Origin: Clostridia bacterium
GTDB taxonomy: Bacteria > Bacillota > Clostridia > Christensenellales > Aristaeellaceae
Direction of reading: 5' to 3'
Assembly (NCBI GenBank): GCA_016295665.1
Contig: JAEDKS010000003.1
Coordinates: 1 to 32,507, forward strand
DNA: 32,507 nucleotides
The position numbers were made by a program, and so were the translations under genes. The notes below the pieces were generated by a model, which was given only the letters and a program-made list of their open reading frames with translations, was not told where the DNA came from and did not search any database. Below, piece by piece: positions 15,170-22,042 of the stretch (position 1 is the stretch's first letter; the number at the start of each line of letters is the position of its first letter).

Positions 15170-15256
15170 GTGGAGGGGAAACGCGAAAGGCCCCGGGTGC
15201 GCTTTACGCTGCCCCGGCGGCGGCATCCGATGGAGCGGAAGCGTGCACTGCACTGA
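15170..15256 (+). CDS. 28-codon Arg-rich small ORF at the spoVM position
   Basis: A GTG at 15170 is preceded by GGAGGTGA (15157-15164), a perfect 8-nt match to the anti-Shine-Dalgarno sequence, with 5 nt to the start codon (8 nt measured from GGAGG). The frame encodes VEGKRERPRV followed by RFTLPRRRHP and MERKRALH, 28 residues, about 40 percent Arg/Lys. The nearest stop ends it 20 nt before the degV terminator hairpin. In Bacillus the 26-residue SpoVM is encoded just after rpe and thiN. RFTLPRR weakly recalls the FYTIKLPKF of SpoVM, but the amphipathic glycine-containing helix is missing. ATG 15152 is in frame but lacks a ribosome site. It could be a real small protein, a decayed spoVM or a chance frame. 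Confidence 0.42.
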   Translation: MEGKRERPRVRFTLPRRRHPMERKRALH

Positions 15257-15274
15257 GCAACCGCGCCGCACACG

Positions 15275-15316
15275 AAAACGGGAGCGGCGGACAGAGACTG
15301 TCCGGCTGCTCCCGTT
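15275..15316 (-). terminator. Rho-independent terminator of degV
   Basis: Arms at 15277-15294 and 15298-15316 pair almost perfectly, with one bulge, around an AGA loop; the left arm starts AACGGGAGC and the right arm ends GCTCCCGTT. On the minus strand the stem is followed by TTTT. On the plus strand there is no T run, but the hairpin could still slow transcripts leaving the rpe operon. Confidence 0.8.
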
Positions 15317-15330
15317 GGAGGGTCGGGGGA

Positions 15331-16197
15331 TTATTTGCGGGTGAAGGCGATGCCGCTGACCTTGGGGCCGGCGTTGGCGGCGATAACGGCGCTGATCTGA
15401 TAGTGGTTCAGGGGGCCGTAGCCCAGCTTCGCGGTCATGATGCGCTCCAGCTCCGGCAGCACCTCCGGGTCGTTGCCGTAGATGAGGCTGTAGGGGGAGC
15501 CGGGGGCCATGTCGGCGATGACCATGTCGCAGAGGCGCTCGATGAGCTTGCCCTCGCCGCGCACCTTGGCGGCGGTGGTGATCTGCCGGTCCAGAATCTT
15601 CATGATGGGCTTCAGGTTCAGCTTGTCGCCGATGAAGGCCGCGGCGGAGGGAATCCGCCCGGACTTGCCCGCCCACTTCAGGGAGTAGATGCCGAAGTAG
15701 ATCTGGCGGCGGGGCATCAGGTCGGTCAGGTAGGCCACGATCTCCTCAGCGTCGCGCCCCTCCTCGATCATCCGGGCCGCGTCCAGCACGGGCTGACCGT
15801 ACAGCCCGGAGTAGCCCATGCCGTCGATCGGCGTGATGGTGACGCGGCCCCGGTACTCGGGATGCTCGTCGAAGAACATGTCCACCGCCATCACCGCGTT
15901 GCCGTAGGTGGCGGAGCCCTCGGAGTTGATGAGCACCAGAATCAGGTGGGTGTTGCCCGCCTGCGCCTCCTGGGTGTAGATATCCACGAACTCGCCGGGG
16001 GTCACCTGCGCGGTCTTGGGCAGGTCGTCGTGCTGCAGCATCAGCGCATAGAAGGCGTCGTTGTCGATCTCAGCGCGGGGAACATAGGTCTGGCCCCCCA
16101 GCACAACGCTGAAGGGGATGACACGGATGCGGTAGCGCAGCTCGTCCTCGCGGGACAGGTCGCTGGCGGCATCGGTGATCAGCTTGATCTTCTGCAT
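15331..16197 (-). CDS. DegV-family fatty-acid-binding protein (FakB-like)
   Basis: 288 residues. DegV/FakB proteins bind a fatty acid so that a FakA-type kinase can phosphorylate it for phospholipid synthesis. Seen: KLITDAASDLS at the start, GGQTYVPRAEIDNDAFYALM, TAQVTPGEFVDIY, the region SEGSATYGNAV (most members read SGT rather than SAT here), IDGMGYSGLYGQPVLDAARM, KWAGKSGRI and LKPIMKILDRQI. These follow the family order closely enough for assignment, although several signature positions are unusual. No FakA kinase is in the window. The ATG at 16197 has AAGGAGG 12 nt upstream, a long spacer, but no better start exists. It is a lone reverse-strand gene with its own promoter, operator-like palindrome and terminator. 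Confidence 0.88.
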   Translation of the reverse strand: MQKIKLITDAASDLSREDELRYRIRVIPFSVVLGGQTYVPRAEIDNDAFYALMLQHDDLPKTAQVTPGEFVDIYTQEAQAGNTHLILVLINSEGSATYGNAVMAVDMFFDEHPEYRGRVTITPIDGMGYSGLYGQPVLDAARMIEEGRDAEEIVAYLTDLMPRRQIYFGIYSLKWAGKSGRIPSAAAFIGDKLNLKPIMKILDRQITTAAKVRGEGKLIERLCDMVIADMAPGSPYSLIYGNDPEVLPELERIMTAKLGYGPLNHYQISAVIAANAGPKVSGIAFTRK

Positions 16198-16214
16198 GGC
16201 TTCTGCAATCCTCC

Positions 16215-16232
16215 TTGTTGACCGGTCAACAA
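16215..16232. promoter_or_regulatory. 18-bp perfect palindrome TTGTTGACCGGTCAACAA in the degV leader
   Basis: Every base pairs with its symmetric partner. It lies between the predicted transcription start and the ribosome site of degV, the right place for a roadblock repressor. The core TTGACCGGTCAA is the style of site bound by TetR/AcrR-family dimers, several of which control lipid genes. No such regulator is encoded in the window. The site could also form an RNA hairpin just ahead of AAGGAGG. Confidence 0.68.
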
Positions 16233-16248
16233 ACGGCGCAACGATTAC

Positions 16249-16277
16249 AGTATAATCCATCTTGTGCCTTCTGTCAA
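16249..16277 (-). promoter_or_regulatory. Sigma-A promoter of degV
   Basis: On the minus strand, consensus TTGACA (16272-16277), a 17-nt spacer and TATACT (16249-16254). This is the best promoter match in the window. The palindrome at 16215-16232 begins about 17 nt downstream of the -10. Confidence 0.82.
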
Positions 16278-16385
16278 ACCCCAAAATGACAAAAGGCGCG
16301 CATCGGAGGGTCAAAGCGGCGCGATCCGGGCTGGCGACGGGGCGGAACGGGGCTGGACGGACGGGGGATGGGTGGAAAAATCCTC

Positions 16386-16413
16386 TTGCAATTTTTCCGT
16401 ATTGGTTTATACT
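16386..16413 (+). promoter_or_regulatory. Sigma-A-type promoter for the BIG2-protein operon
   Basis: TTGCAA (16386-16391), a 16-nt spacer and TATACT (16408-16413). The leader to the start codon is about 118 nt, contains CTGCCTGT twice (near 16440 and 16468), and shows no riboswitch that I recognise. The 340-bp gap between degV and this gene otherwise holds only the degV promoter and operator. Confidence 0.68.
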
Positions 16414-16537
16414 TGATGCTGTGGAAATTATTTTTTCGACTGCCTGTCAGGATGGATGAAATTGTCTGCCTGTTACGTTTGATGGGTGGACGGCGATCAG
16501 GCCGTACCAGCAGGATAGAAGGAGGAGAGAGGCAACG

Positions 16538-18661
16538 ATGAGGAAGCTGCTTGCTCTGTTAATGGTGTCGCTGCTCTGTGCCGCGCTCTGCGCGCCGGCC
16601 CTGGCGGAGATGAATTTCATGTTTGACCTGTCGGTCAAAACGCTGTTTGTGGGGAACACCCTGCAGCTGACCCTGGACCGGGCGGAGGGCGCCCTGGAGG
16701 AGGGGCCCATCACCTACACGTCCTCGGCGCCGAGGGTGGCGAGCGTGGACGAGAACGGTCTGGTCACGGGCCTGACCAGGGGCGAGACGACCATCACCGC
16801 GAAGCTCGCCACCTCGAAAAAGACCTATACCGCCCGCATCACCCTGACCGTGCAGCAGCCGGTGACGGAGATCTCCGTCAAGGAGGAGAATCTGGGGCTG
16901 ATGCAGTGGGGCGACGAGGAGGTCGCCGGGCTCCTTGACCCGGACATGGCCTGGCTGAATGCGGCGGGTGTGAGCCTGGAGCCCGAGGACGCCGCCGGTC
17001 TGCCCATTCTGCTGGTGCGCGCCGGGCGCGAGCTGACCCTCAGCGCCAGCTGCCTGCCCACCAACGCCAGCAACCGCCGCCTGACCGTGACCTCCAGCGA
17101 CACGAACGTGCTGCGCACGAGCAGCACCACCCTCACGGGCCGCAACCCCGGCGAGTGCCTGCTGACCATTTCCAGCAACCTGAACCCGGAGGTCTACCGG
17201 CAGTACCATGTGCTGGTGGTGCGCGGCGTGACCGGCATCAAGGTGACCAATCCCGAGAAGTTCATCTTCATCGGCTCCAGCGCCCAGCTGTCCGTCACCG
17301 TCTCCCCGGAGGACGCCAGCATCAAGGACGTGGTCTGGAGCAGCGAGAACGAGAAGATCGCCACCGTGGACGAGAACGGCGTGGTCACCGGCGTGAGCAA
17401 GGGCACCGCGACCATCCGCGCCACCGCCGTGGACGGCACCAAGCGCTACGGCACCGTGACGGTGAAGGTCTACCAGCAGCCCCAGAGCATCACCCTCAAG
17501 GAGAGCGACGTGACCGTGGCGGTGGGCTCCTACAAGACCCTGCAGGCCACCGTGCTGCCCAACACCACCAACGACAAGACCGTCACCTGGCGCTCCTCGG
17601 ACGAGGGCATCGCCAAGGTGAACAGCAGCGGACGGATCACCCCCGTGGCACCCGGCACCTGCACCATCACCTGCGAGAGCACCAGCTTCCCCACGGTCTA
17701 CACCGCCGCGACCGTCACCATCATTCAGCCGGTGACCAAGGTGGCCTTCACCGCCTCCAGCGTGAACGTGGACGTGGGCTCCACCGCCCGCATCTTCTGG
17801 GAAACCTCCCCGGCGAACGCCACGAATCCCTCCGTGGAGCTGACCTCCAGCAAGACCACCATCGCCACCGTGGACCCTGACGGCACCATCTACGGCATCT
17901 CCCGGGGCACCTGCACCATCACCGCCAAGACCACCGACGGCAGCAACCGCACCGCCCGCATCACCGTCAACGTGCTCCAGCCCGTGGAGGGCGTCCACAT
18001 GAAGAACGACACGGTCAGCGTGGGCGTGGACGAGAGCATCCGCCTGACCGCCGTGATGGAGCCGGAGGACGCCAGCAACACCAACATGTCCTGGTATTCC
18101 TCCGACGAGCGCATCGCCACCATCCGTGGCACCAGCAACCGGCCCACGGTCACCGGTCGCGCCTGGGGCACCACCACCGTCTACGGCACCACCGAGGACG
18201 GCGGCTTCACCACCTCCGCCACCGTGCAGGTGGGCAACTACGACAAGGCGCTGAAGCTGACCGACCTGTACCTGCAGTCCAACCAGATCAAGATCGTGGT
18301 GCTCAACGAGAGCAACATGACCATTGAGCGGTTCTACTTCACCATCGAGTGCTACGACATCTACGACCAGCCCCTGCCCTGCACCAAGTCCGGCGAGAAC
18401 ATCTTCGACGGCTCCTACAGCTACACCCTCTACGAGGGCGACTCCACCAGCCACGGTCGGTTCTACTTCGACAACTTCCAGCAGCCGCAGACCGACATTG
18501 GACGCGTGGTCATGTACATCACGGGCTACCGCACCGATGACGGCTACAGCCGCAACATCCGCACCGACAAGCAGACCGTGGTGGAGTTCCGCTCCGACAA
18601 ATTCGTCGGTCAGCCCGAGCCGACCGAGGAACCCGCCCCCGCTCCCGCGCCGGAAGGCTAA
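16538..18661 (+). CDS. Exported protein with about six bacterial Ig-like (BIG2) domains
   Basis: 707 residues. A signal peptide (MRKLLALLMVSLLCAALC, then APALA before the cut near residue 23) directs export. About six BIG2-type Ig domains follow, near 27-107, 108-228, 229-313, 314-395, 396-482 and 483-565. The pattern WxSSDExIATVDxxGxVTGVxxGTxTI repeats, and each domain after the first opens with a P-V or V-x-x-I segment. Domain 2 is longer and degenerate. A separate C-terminal domain (about 566-685) has NYDKALKLTDLYLQ and FYFTIECYDIYDQPLP, like an FxLYD-type beta domain. The end is Pro/Glu/Ala-rich with no sortase or SLH motif. BIG2 arrays usually occur in surface adhesins or wall proteins; the ligand is unknown. 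Purine-rich SD (GGAGGAGAGAGG) precedes the ATG. Probably co-transcribed with the next gene, 45 nt downstream. Confidence 0.88.
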   Translation: MRKLLALLMVSLLCAALCAPALAEMNFMFDLSVKTLFVGNTLQLTLDRAEGALEEGPITYTSSAPRVASVDENGLVTGLTRGETTITAKLATSKKTYTARITLTVQQPVTEISVKEENLGLMQWGDEEVAGLLDPDMAWLNAAGVSLEPEDAAGLPILLVRAGRELTLSASCLPTNASNRRLTVTSSDTNVLRTSSTTLTGRNPGECLLTISSNLNPEVYRQYHVLVVRGVTGIKVTNPEKFIFIGSSAQLSVTVSPEDASIKDVVWSSENEKIATVDENGVVTGVSKGTATIRATAVDGTKRYGTVTVKVYQQPQSITLKESDVTVAVGSYKTLQATVLPNTTNDKTVTWRSSDEGIAKVNSSGRITPVAPGTCTITCESTSFPTVYTAATVTIIQPVTKVAFTASSVNVDVGSTARIFWETSPANATNPSVELTSSKTTIATVDPDGTIYGISRGTCTITAKTTDGSNRTARITVNVLQPVEGVHMKNDTVSVGVDESIRLTAVMEPEDASNTNMSWYSSDERIATIRGTSNRPTVTGRAWGTTTVYGTTEDGGFTTSATVQVGNYDKALKLTDLYLQSNQIKIVVLNESNMTIERFYFTIECYDIYDQPLPCTKSGENIFDGSYSYTLYEGDSTSHGRFYFDNFQQPQTDIGRVVMYITGYRTDDGYSRNIRTDKQTVVEFRSDKFVGQPEPTEEPAPAPAPEG

Positions 18662-18706
18662 TCCGGCTGGAGATACAAAAGACACAAGGGATAGGAGAGA
18701 GACAAC

Positions 18707-20179
18707 ATGGCAAAACGGATGACAGCCCTGGTCCTGGTGCTTCTGCTGGCGCTGAGCGCCGCGGGCACGGCCCTGGCGACGGAGCTGACGGGTCAGTACA
18801 CCCTGGAGAACGTGTTCTCCGCGTCGCTCAACATGCGCAACAACGTGATCGCGGTGCGCTTCTACGACGAGAGCGGCTACCGCCTGATCGCGGCGGACGG
18901 CACCCCCATCACCGAGCCCATCTACCTGGACATCAGCGACCTGGGCGCCTTCTTTGAGGTGCAGTCGGAGGAGGGGCTGAACGCCCGGGGCGTGATTGAC
19001 GCGGCGGGCAATCAGGTGCTGCCCAACTGCTACGCGGACATTCTCCTGCTCAACGACCGCTGGATTCTGGGCGTGGTGCTGGAGGATGCCACGGCGGAGT
19101 CCTATGACTACAAGTCCTTCAGCGGCAGCTACTACAACGTGTCCAGCTACCATGTGTACTACTGCGGCACCAAGGTGGGCGAGCTGAGCCGCATGGACTA
19201 CAGCATTGGCGCCGCCTATGGCGACTACCTGTACGTCAAGAGCCGTGAGGGCGCGGTGAGCTTCTACAACAAGGCCATGGAGCCCTCCGGCTACGAGACC
19301 TCCACCTACAACGGCGAGTATGACGACCTGGGCAGCAAGGGCGTGTTCCATCGCGGCAGCGGTCAGATGGCCTTCGTGCCGGAGTGCACCCTGACCAGCG
19401 AGGAGGTCGACTGCGACCGGTACCTGAAGAACGGCATGCTGCTTGACCTGCAGGGCAACGTGGTGGCGTATGTGAACGCCCAGCGGGCCCGGTTCAACGA
19501 GGATCCCCGCTACGGCCTGACCTACAACGACGGCAAGTACGGCCTCATCGACCGCGACGGCAACGTGCTCCTGCCCTGCGAGTACGAGTACATCGCCGCC
19601 TATCGCGAGCAGTATTTTGCCGGCGGCTATCAGGTGCTGGTGAAGGACGGCAAGGTGTCCTACGCGGATGCCCAGGGCAACATCACCGCCGACTTTGTCT
19701 ACAGCGAGTCCGTGCTGGAGCGCACGAGCTCTCCCTTCTCCACCATCCGTGATCTGGACGGCAGCGTCATCGTGCTCTCCGGCGCGGTGGGTGCGCTGGG
19801 CGAGCACTTTGCCGAGGTAGCCAACAACACCGCCAGCGCGCCGCTGATCCTGGTCGCCAACGACGCGAACCAGACCAGCGTCCTGGACCTGGAGGGCCAT
19901 GCGCTGCTGGAGAACCTGGATCGTGACCCGATGTACTTCGATGTCTCCTGCGACGGCACCGTGCTCCTGGTGTCCGAGGGCAGCCGCACCTACACCGTGT
20001 ACACCTTCGACCAGAGCGCCCCTGCCGCGGAGGAGCCCGTGATCGAGCAGCCGGAGACCGTGGAGCCCGCCGGGGCCGAAAACGCCCAGCCCGCCATGGC
20101 CTTCTGCCCGAACTGCGGCACCAAGCTGCCCGAGGAGGTGCCGAACTTCTGCTCCAGCTGCGGTCAGAAGCTCAAGTAA
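18707..20179 (+). CDS. Exported WG-repeat-like protein with C-terminal zinc ribbon
   Basis: 490 residues. The start MAKRMTALVLVLLLALSAAG with ALA near residue 25 looks like a cleavable signal peptide. The body holds several segments of the KYGLIDRDGNVLLPCEYEYI type (best copy near 282-301), resembling WG beta-propeller repeats; others such as ARGVIDAAGNQVLPNCYADI near 93-112 and KVSYADAQGNITADFVYSE are more diverged. After a Pro/Glu linker, the last 27 residues are a zinc ribbon: FCPNCGTKLPEEVPNFCSSC then GQKLK, with two CxxC knuckles. Zinc ribbons of this kind usually sit on cytosolic faces, so the topology is odd. AGGAGAGAG precedes the ATG at 18707. It follows the BIG2 gene and ends in a strong terminator. 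The function is unknown. Confidence 0.82.
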   Translation: MAKRMTALVLVLLLALSAAGTALATELTGQYTLENVFSASLNMRNNVIAVRFYDESGYRLIAADGTPITEPIYLDISDLGAFFEVQSEEGLNARGVIDAAGNQVLPNCYADILLLNDRWILGVVLEDATAESYDYKSFSGSYYNVSSYHVYYCGTKVGELSRMDYSIGAAYGDYLYVKSREGAVSFYNKAMEPSGYETSTYNGEYDDLGSKGVFHRGSGQMAFVPECTLTSEEVDCDRYLKNGMLLDLQGNVVAYVNAQRARFNEDPRYGLTYNDGKYGLIDRDGNVLLPCEYEYIAAYREQYFAGGYQVLVKDGKVSYADAQGNITADFVYSESVLERTSSPFSTIRDLDGSVIVLSGAVGALGEHFAEVANNTASAPLILVANDANQTSVLDLEGHALLENLDRDPMYFDVSCDGTVLLVSEGSRTYTVYTFDQSAPAAEEPVIEQPETVEPAGAENAQPAMAFCPNCGTKLPEEVPNFCSSCGQKLK

Positions 20180-20196
20180 CATTTCCCGGCTTTTCG

Positions 20197-20224
20197 GCAC
20201 GGCGCAAACGCGCCGTGCTTTTTT
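20197..20224 (+). terminator. Rho-independent terminator of the BIG2/WG operon
   Basis: A perfect 9-bp stem, GCACGGCGC (20197-20205) with GCGCCGTGC (20210-20218), AAAC loop, and six T residues (20219-20224). Confidence 0.93.
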
Positions 20225-20228
20225 GTAC

Positions 20229-20257
20229 TTTACAAGCCGCCAGGAAATTTGTATAAT
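20229..20257 (+). promoter_or_regulatory. Sigma-A promoter for parA
   Basis: TTTACA (20229-20234), a 17-nt spacer and consensus TATAAT (20252-20257). It starts 4 nt after the T run of the preceding terminator and lies about 60 nt before the parA start codon. Confidence 0.8.
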
Positions 20258-20316
20258 AAACTGTATGGCTATGCCAGGCGGCGGGATAGCCCTATTGATT
20301 CTGCAAGGAGACGGCT

Positions 20317-21099
20317 ATGGGAAAGACGATTGCGATCATCAATCAGAAGGGCGGCGTGGGCAAGACCACCACGGCGGTCAACCTGTCGGCGATGCTGGCG
20401 GAGATGGGCCAGAAGGTGCTGGTGGTTGACCTTGACCCCCAGGGCAACACCACCTCCGGGCTGGGCATGGAGGCCGGGGAAAGGAGCGTCTACGAGGTGC
20501 TGCTGGGCCGGGTGTCCATGCAGGACTGCGTGGAGGAGACCCCCTGGAGAAATCTGTCCCTGGCGGGGGCGGACATCCGTCTGGCGGGGGCCGAGCTGGA
20601 GCTGGTGGGGATGGAGCAGCGGGAGTTCCGCCTGCGCACGGCGCTGAAGGCGGTATCTGCCGGGTATGACTTCGTGTTCATCGACTGCCCGCCGTCCCTG
20701 GGGCTGCTGACCGTCAACGCGCTGGCTGCCGCCGACCGGGTGATGATCCCCATTCAGTGCGAGTACTACGCGCTGGAGGGCGTCACCAGCCTGATGAACA
20801 CCATCAGCCGCGTCAAGCGCACCGTCAATCCCCGCCTGGACATCGAGGGCGTGGTGCTGACCATGCTGGACGGGCGCACGAACCTGGGGCTGCAGGTGGT
20901 GGATCAGGTGAAGAAGCACTTCAAGAAGAAGGTCTATGCCACCACCATTCCGAGGAACGTCCGCCTGGGCGAGGCACCCAGCCACGGCGAGCCCATTCAT
21001 GTCTATGATCCGCGCTCCGCGGGCGCCATGGCCTATCAGGCGCTGGCCTCGGAGGTGCTGGAGCAGAACGGCATCAGCAGCAGGGGAAAGAAGAAATGA
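20317..21099 (+). CDS. parA: Chromosome-partitioning ATPase ParA (Soj)
   Basis: 260 residues, a deviant-Walker ATPase that binds DNA as a dimer and moves ParB-parS complexes. The start has IINQKGGVGKTTTAVNLS (deviant Walker A with the signature Lys near 11), then VVDLDPQGNTTSGLG near 37-51, FVFIDCPPSLG near 118-128, and SHGEPIHVYDPRSAGAMAY near the end. The length is that of the chromosomal Soj class without the N-terminal helix-turn-helix of plasmid ParA. AAGGAG lies 7 nt before the ATG. parB follows after 56 nt. No parS site (TGTTTCACGTGAAACA) is seen in this gap or elsewhere in the window. Confidence 0.96.
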   Translation: MGKTIAIINQKGGVGKTTTAVNLSAMLAEMGQKVLVVDLDPQGNTTSGLGMEAGERSVYEVLLGRVSMQDCVEETPWRNLSLAGADIRLAGAELELVGMEQREFRLRTALKAVSAGYDFVFIDCPPSLGLLTVNALAAADRVMIPIQCEYYALEGVTSLMNTISRVKRTVNPRLDIEGVVLTMLDGRTNLGLQVVDQVKKHFKKKVYATTIPRNVRLGEAPSHGEPIHVYDPRSAGAMAYQALASEVLEQNGISSRGKKK

Positions 21100-21155
21100 C
21101 CGGATAGAGCCCGCGCCGCACGCCGGGGCGGGGATAGAGAGTAGGAGCGTTGTTC

Positions 21156-22028
21156 ATGCCGAAAAAGTCACATGGTCTGGGCCGGGGGCTGGATGCCCTG
21201 CTGCCGGAGGAGAACGAGATCAGCCAGGGCGCGGTGCAGGAGATCGCGGTGGGGGACATCGACCCCAACCCGGAGCAGCCCCGGCGCACCTTCCCGGAGG
21301 AGAGTCTGGCGCAGCTGGCGCAGTCCATTCAGGAGCAGGGCGTGCTGCAGCCGCTGCTGGTGGCGCCGGGCGAGTTCGGGCGCTATGCGCTGGTGGCGGG
21401 CGAGCGCCGGTGGCGGGCGGCACGAAGGGCGGGGCTGGAAACCGTGCCCTGCATCGTCCGCGACCTGAGCGCGTCCCAGCAGATGGAGATCGCGCTGATT
21501 GAGAACCTGCAGCGCGAGGACCTGAACCCGCTGGAGGTGGCCCAGGGCATCCGTTCCCTGATGAACGAGTTCGGCTACACCCAGGAGCAGGTGGCGCAGC
21601 GCCTGAGCAAGAGCCGCCCCACGGTGGCGAATCTGCTGCGGCTGCTGTCCCTGCCCGACGAGGTGACCGAGCTGATCCGTCAGGGCGTGCTGACCGCGGG
21701 CCATGCCCGGGTGCTGGCGGGTCTGGACAGCGAGGAGGAGCAGCTGCTGCTGGCGCGGGAGACCGTGGAGAAGGGCTACAGCGTCCGCCAGCTGGAGGCC
21801 GCCGCCGCCGAGCGCAGAAAGGCCCCCAAGGCCAAGGCGCCGGTGGAGAAGCCCCGCCGGGTGCTGAGCGTGGAGCTGACGGAGCTGGAGGGCCGCATCC
21901 GGGAGACCATGGGCGTGCGGGCCACCCTGACCGGCAGCGAGAAGAAGGGCAGGATCGTCCTGCAATACTATTCGAGGGAAGAGCTGGAGCACCTCAGCGA
22001 GCTGATTGCGCGCATGGGTGACCAGTAA
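21156..22028 (+). CDS. parB: Chromosome-partitioning protein ParB (Spo0J)
   Basis: 290 residues. The start KKSHGLGRGLDALLPEE is the ParA-interacting peptide. ParB N-terminal motifs follow: DIDPNPEQPRRTF, LVAGERRWRAARRAG near 78-92 with the GERRxRA box that binds CTP, and LIENLQREDLNPLEVA near 112-127. The helix-turn-helix YTQEQVAQRLSKSRPTVANL near 140-159 should bind parS, and the C-terminal part dimerises. It works with ParA in origin segregation and, in spore formers, initiation control. I chose ATG 21156, with AGGAG 8 nt upstream; a TTG two codons earlier is less likely. Confidence 0.96.
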   Translation: MPKKSHGLGRGLDALLPEENEISQGAVQEIAVGDIDPNPEQPRRTFPEESLAQLAQSIQEQGVLQPLLVAPGEFGRYALVAGERRWRAARRAGLETVPCIVRDLSASQQMEIALIENLQREDLNPLEVAQGIRSLMNEFGYTQEQVAQRLSKSRPTVANLLRLLSLPDEVTELIRQGVLTAGHARVLAGLDSEEEQLLLARETVEKGYSVRQLEAAAAERRKAPKAKAPVEKPRRVLSVELTELEGRIRETMGVRATLTGSEKKGRIVLQYYSREELEHLSELIARMGDQ

Positions 22029-22042
22029 GACGGTGTTCACGC

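Noticed and set aside
16262..16459. 65-codon frame between degV and the BIG2 gene
   Set aside because: It covers the -35 of the degV promoter and the whole BIG2 promoter and has no ribosome site.
16559..20200. Minus-strand open frame of over 1200 codons opposite the BIG2 and WG genes
   Set aside because: It is the antisense shadow of two clear genes with signal peptides and domains. It has no ribosome site and low-complexity Gly/His/Val content.
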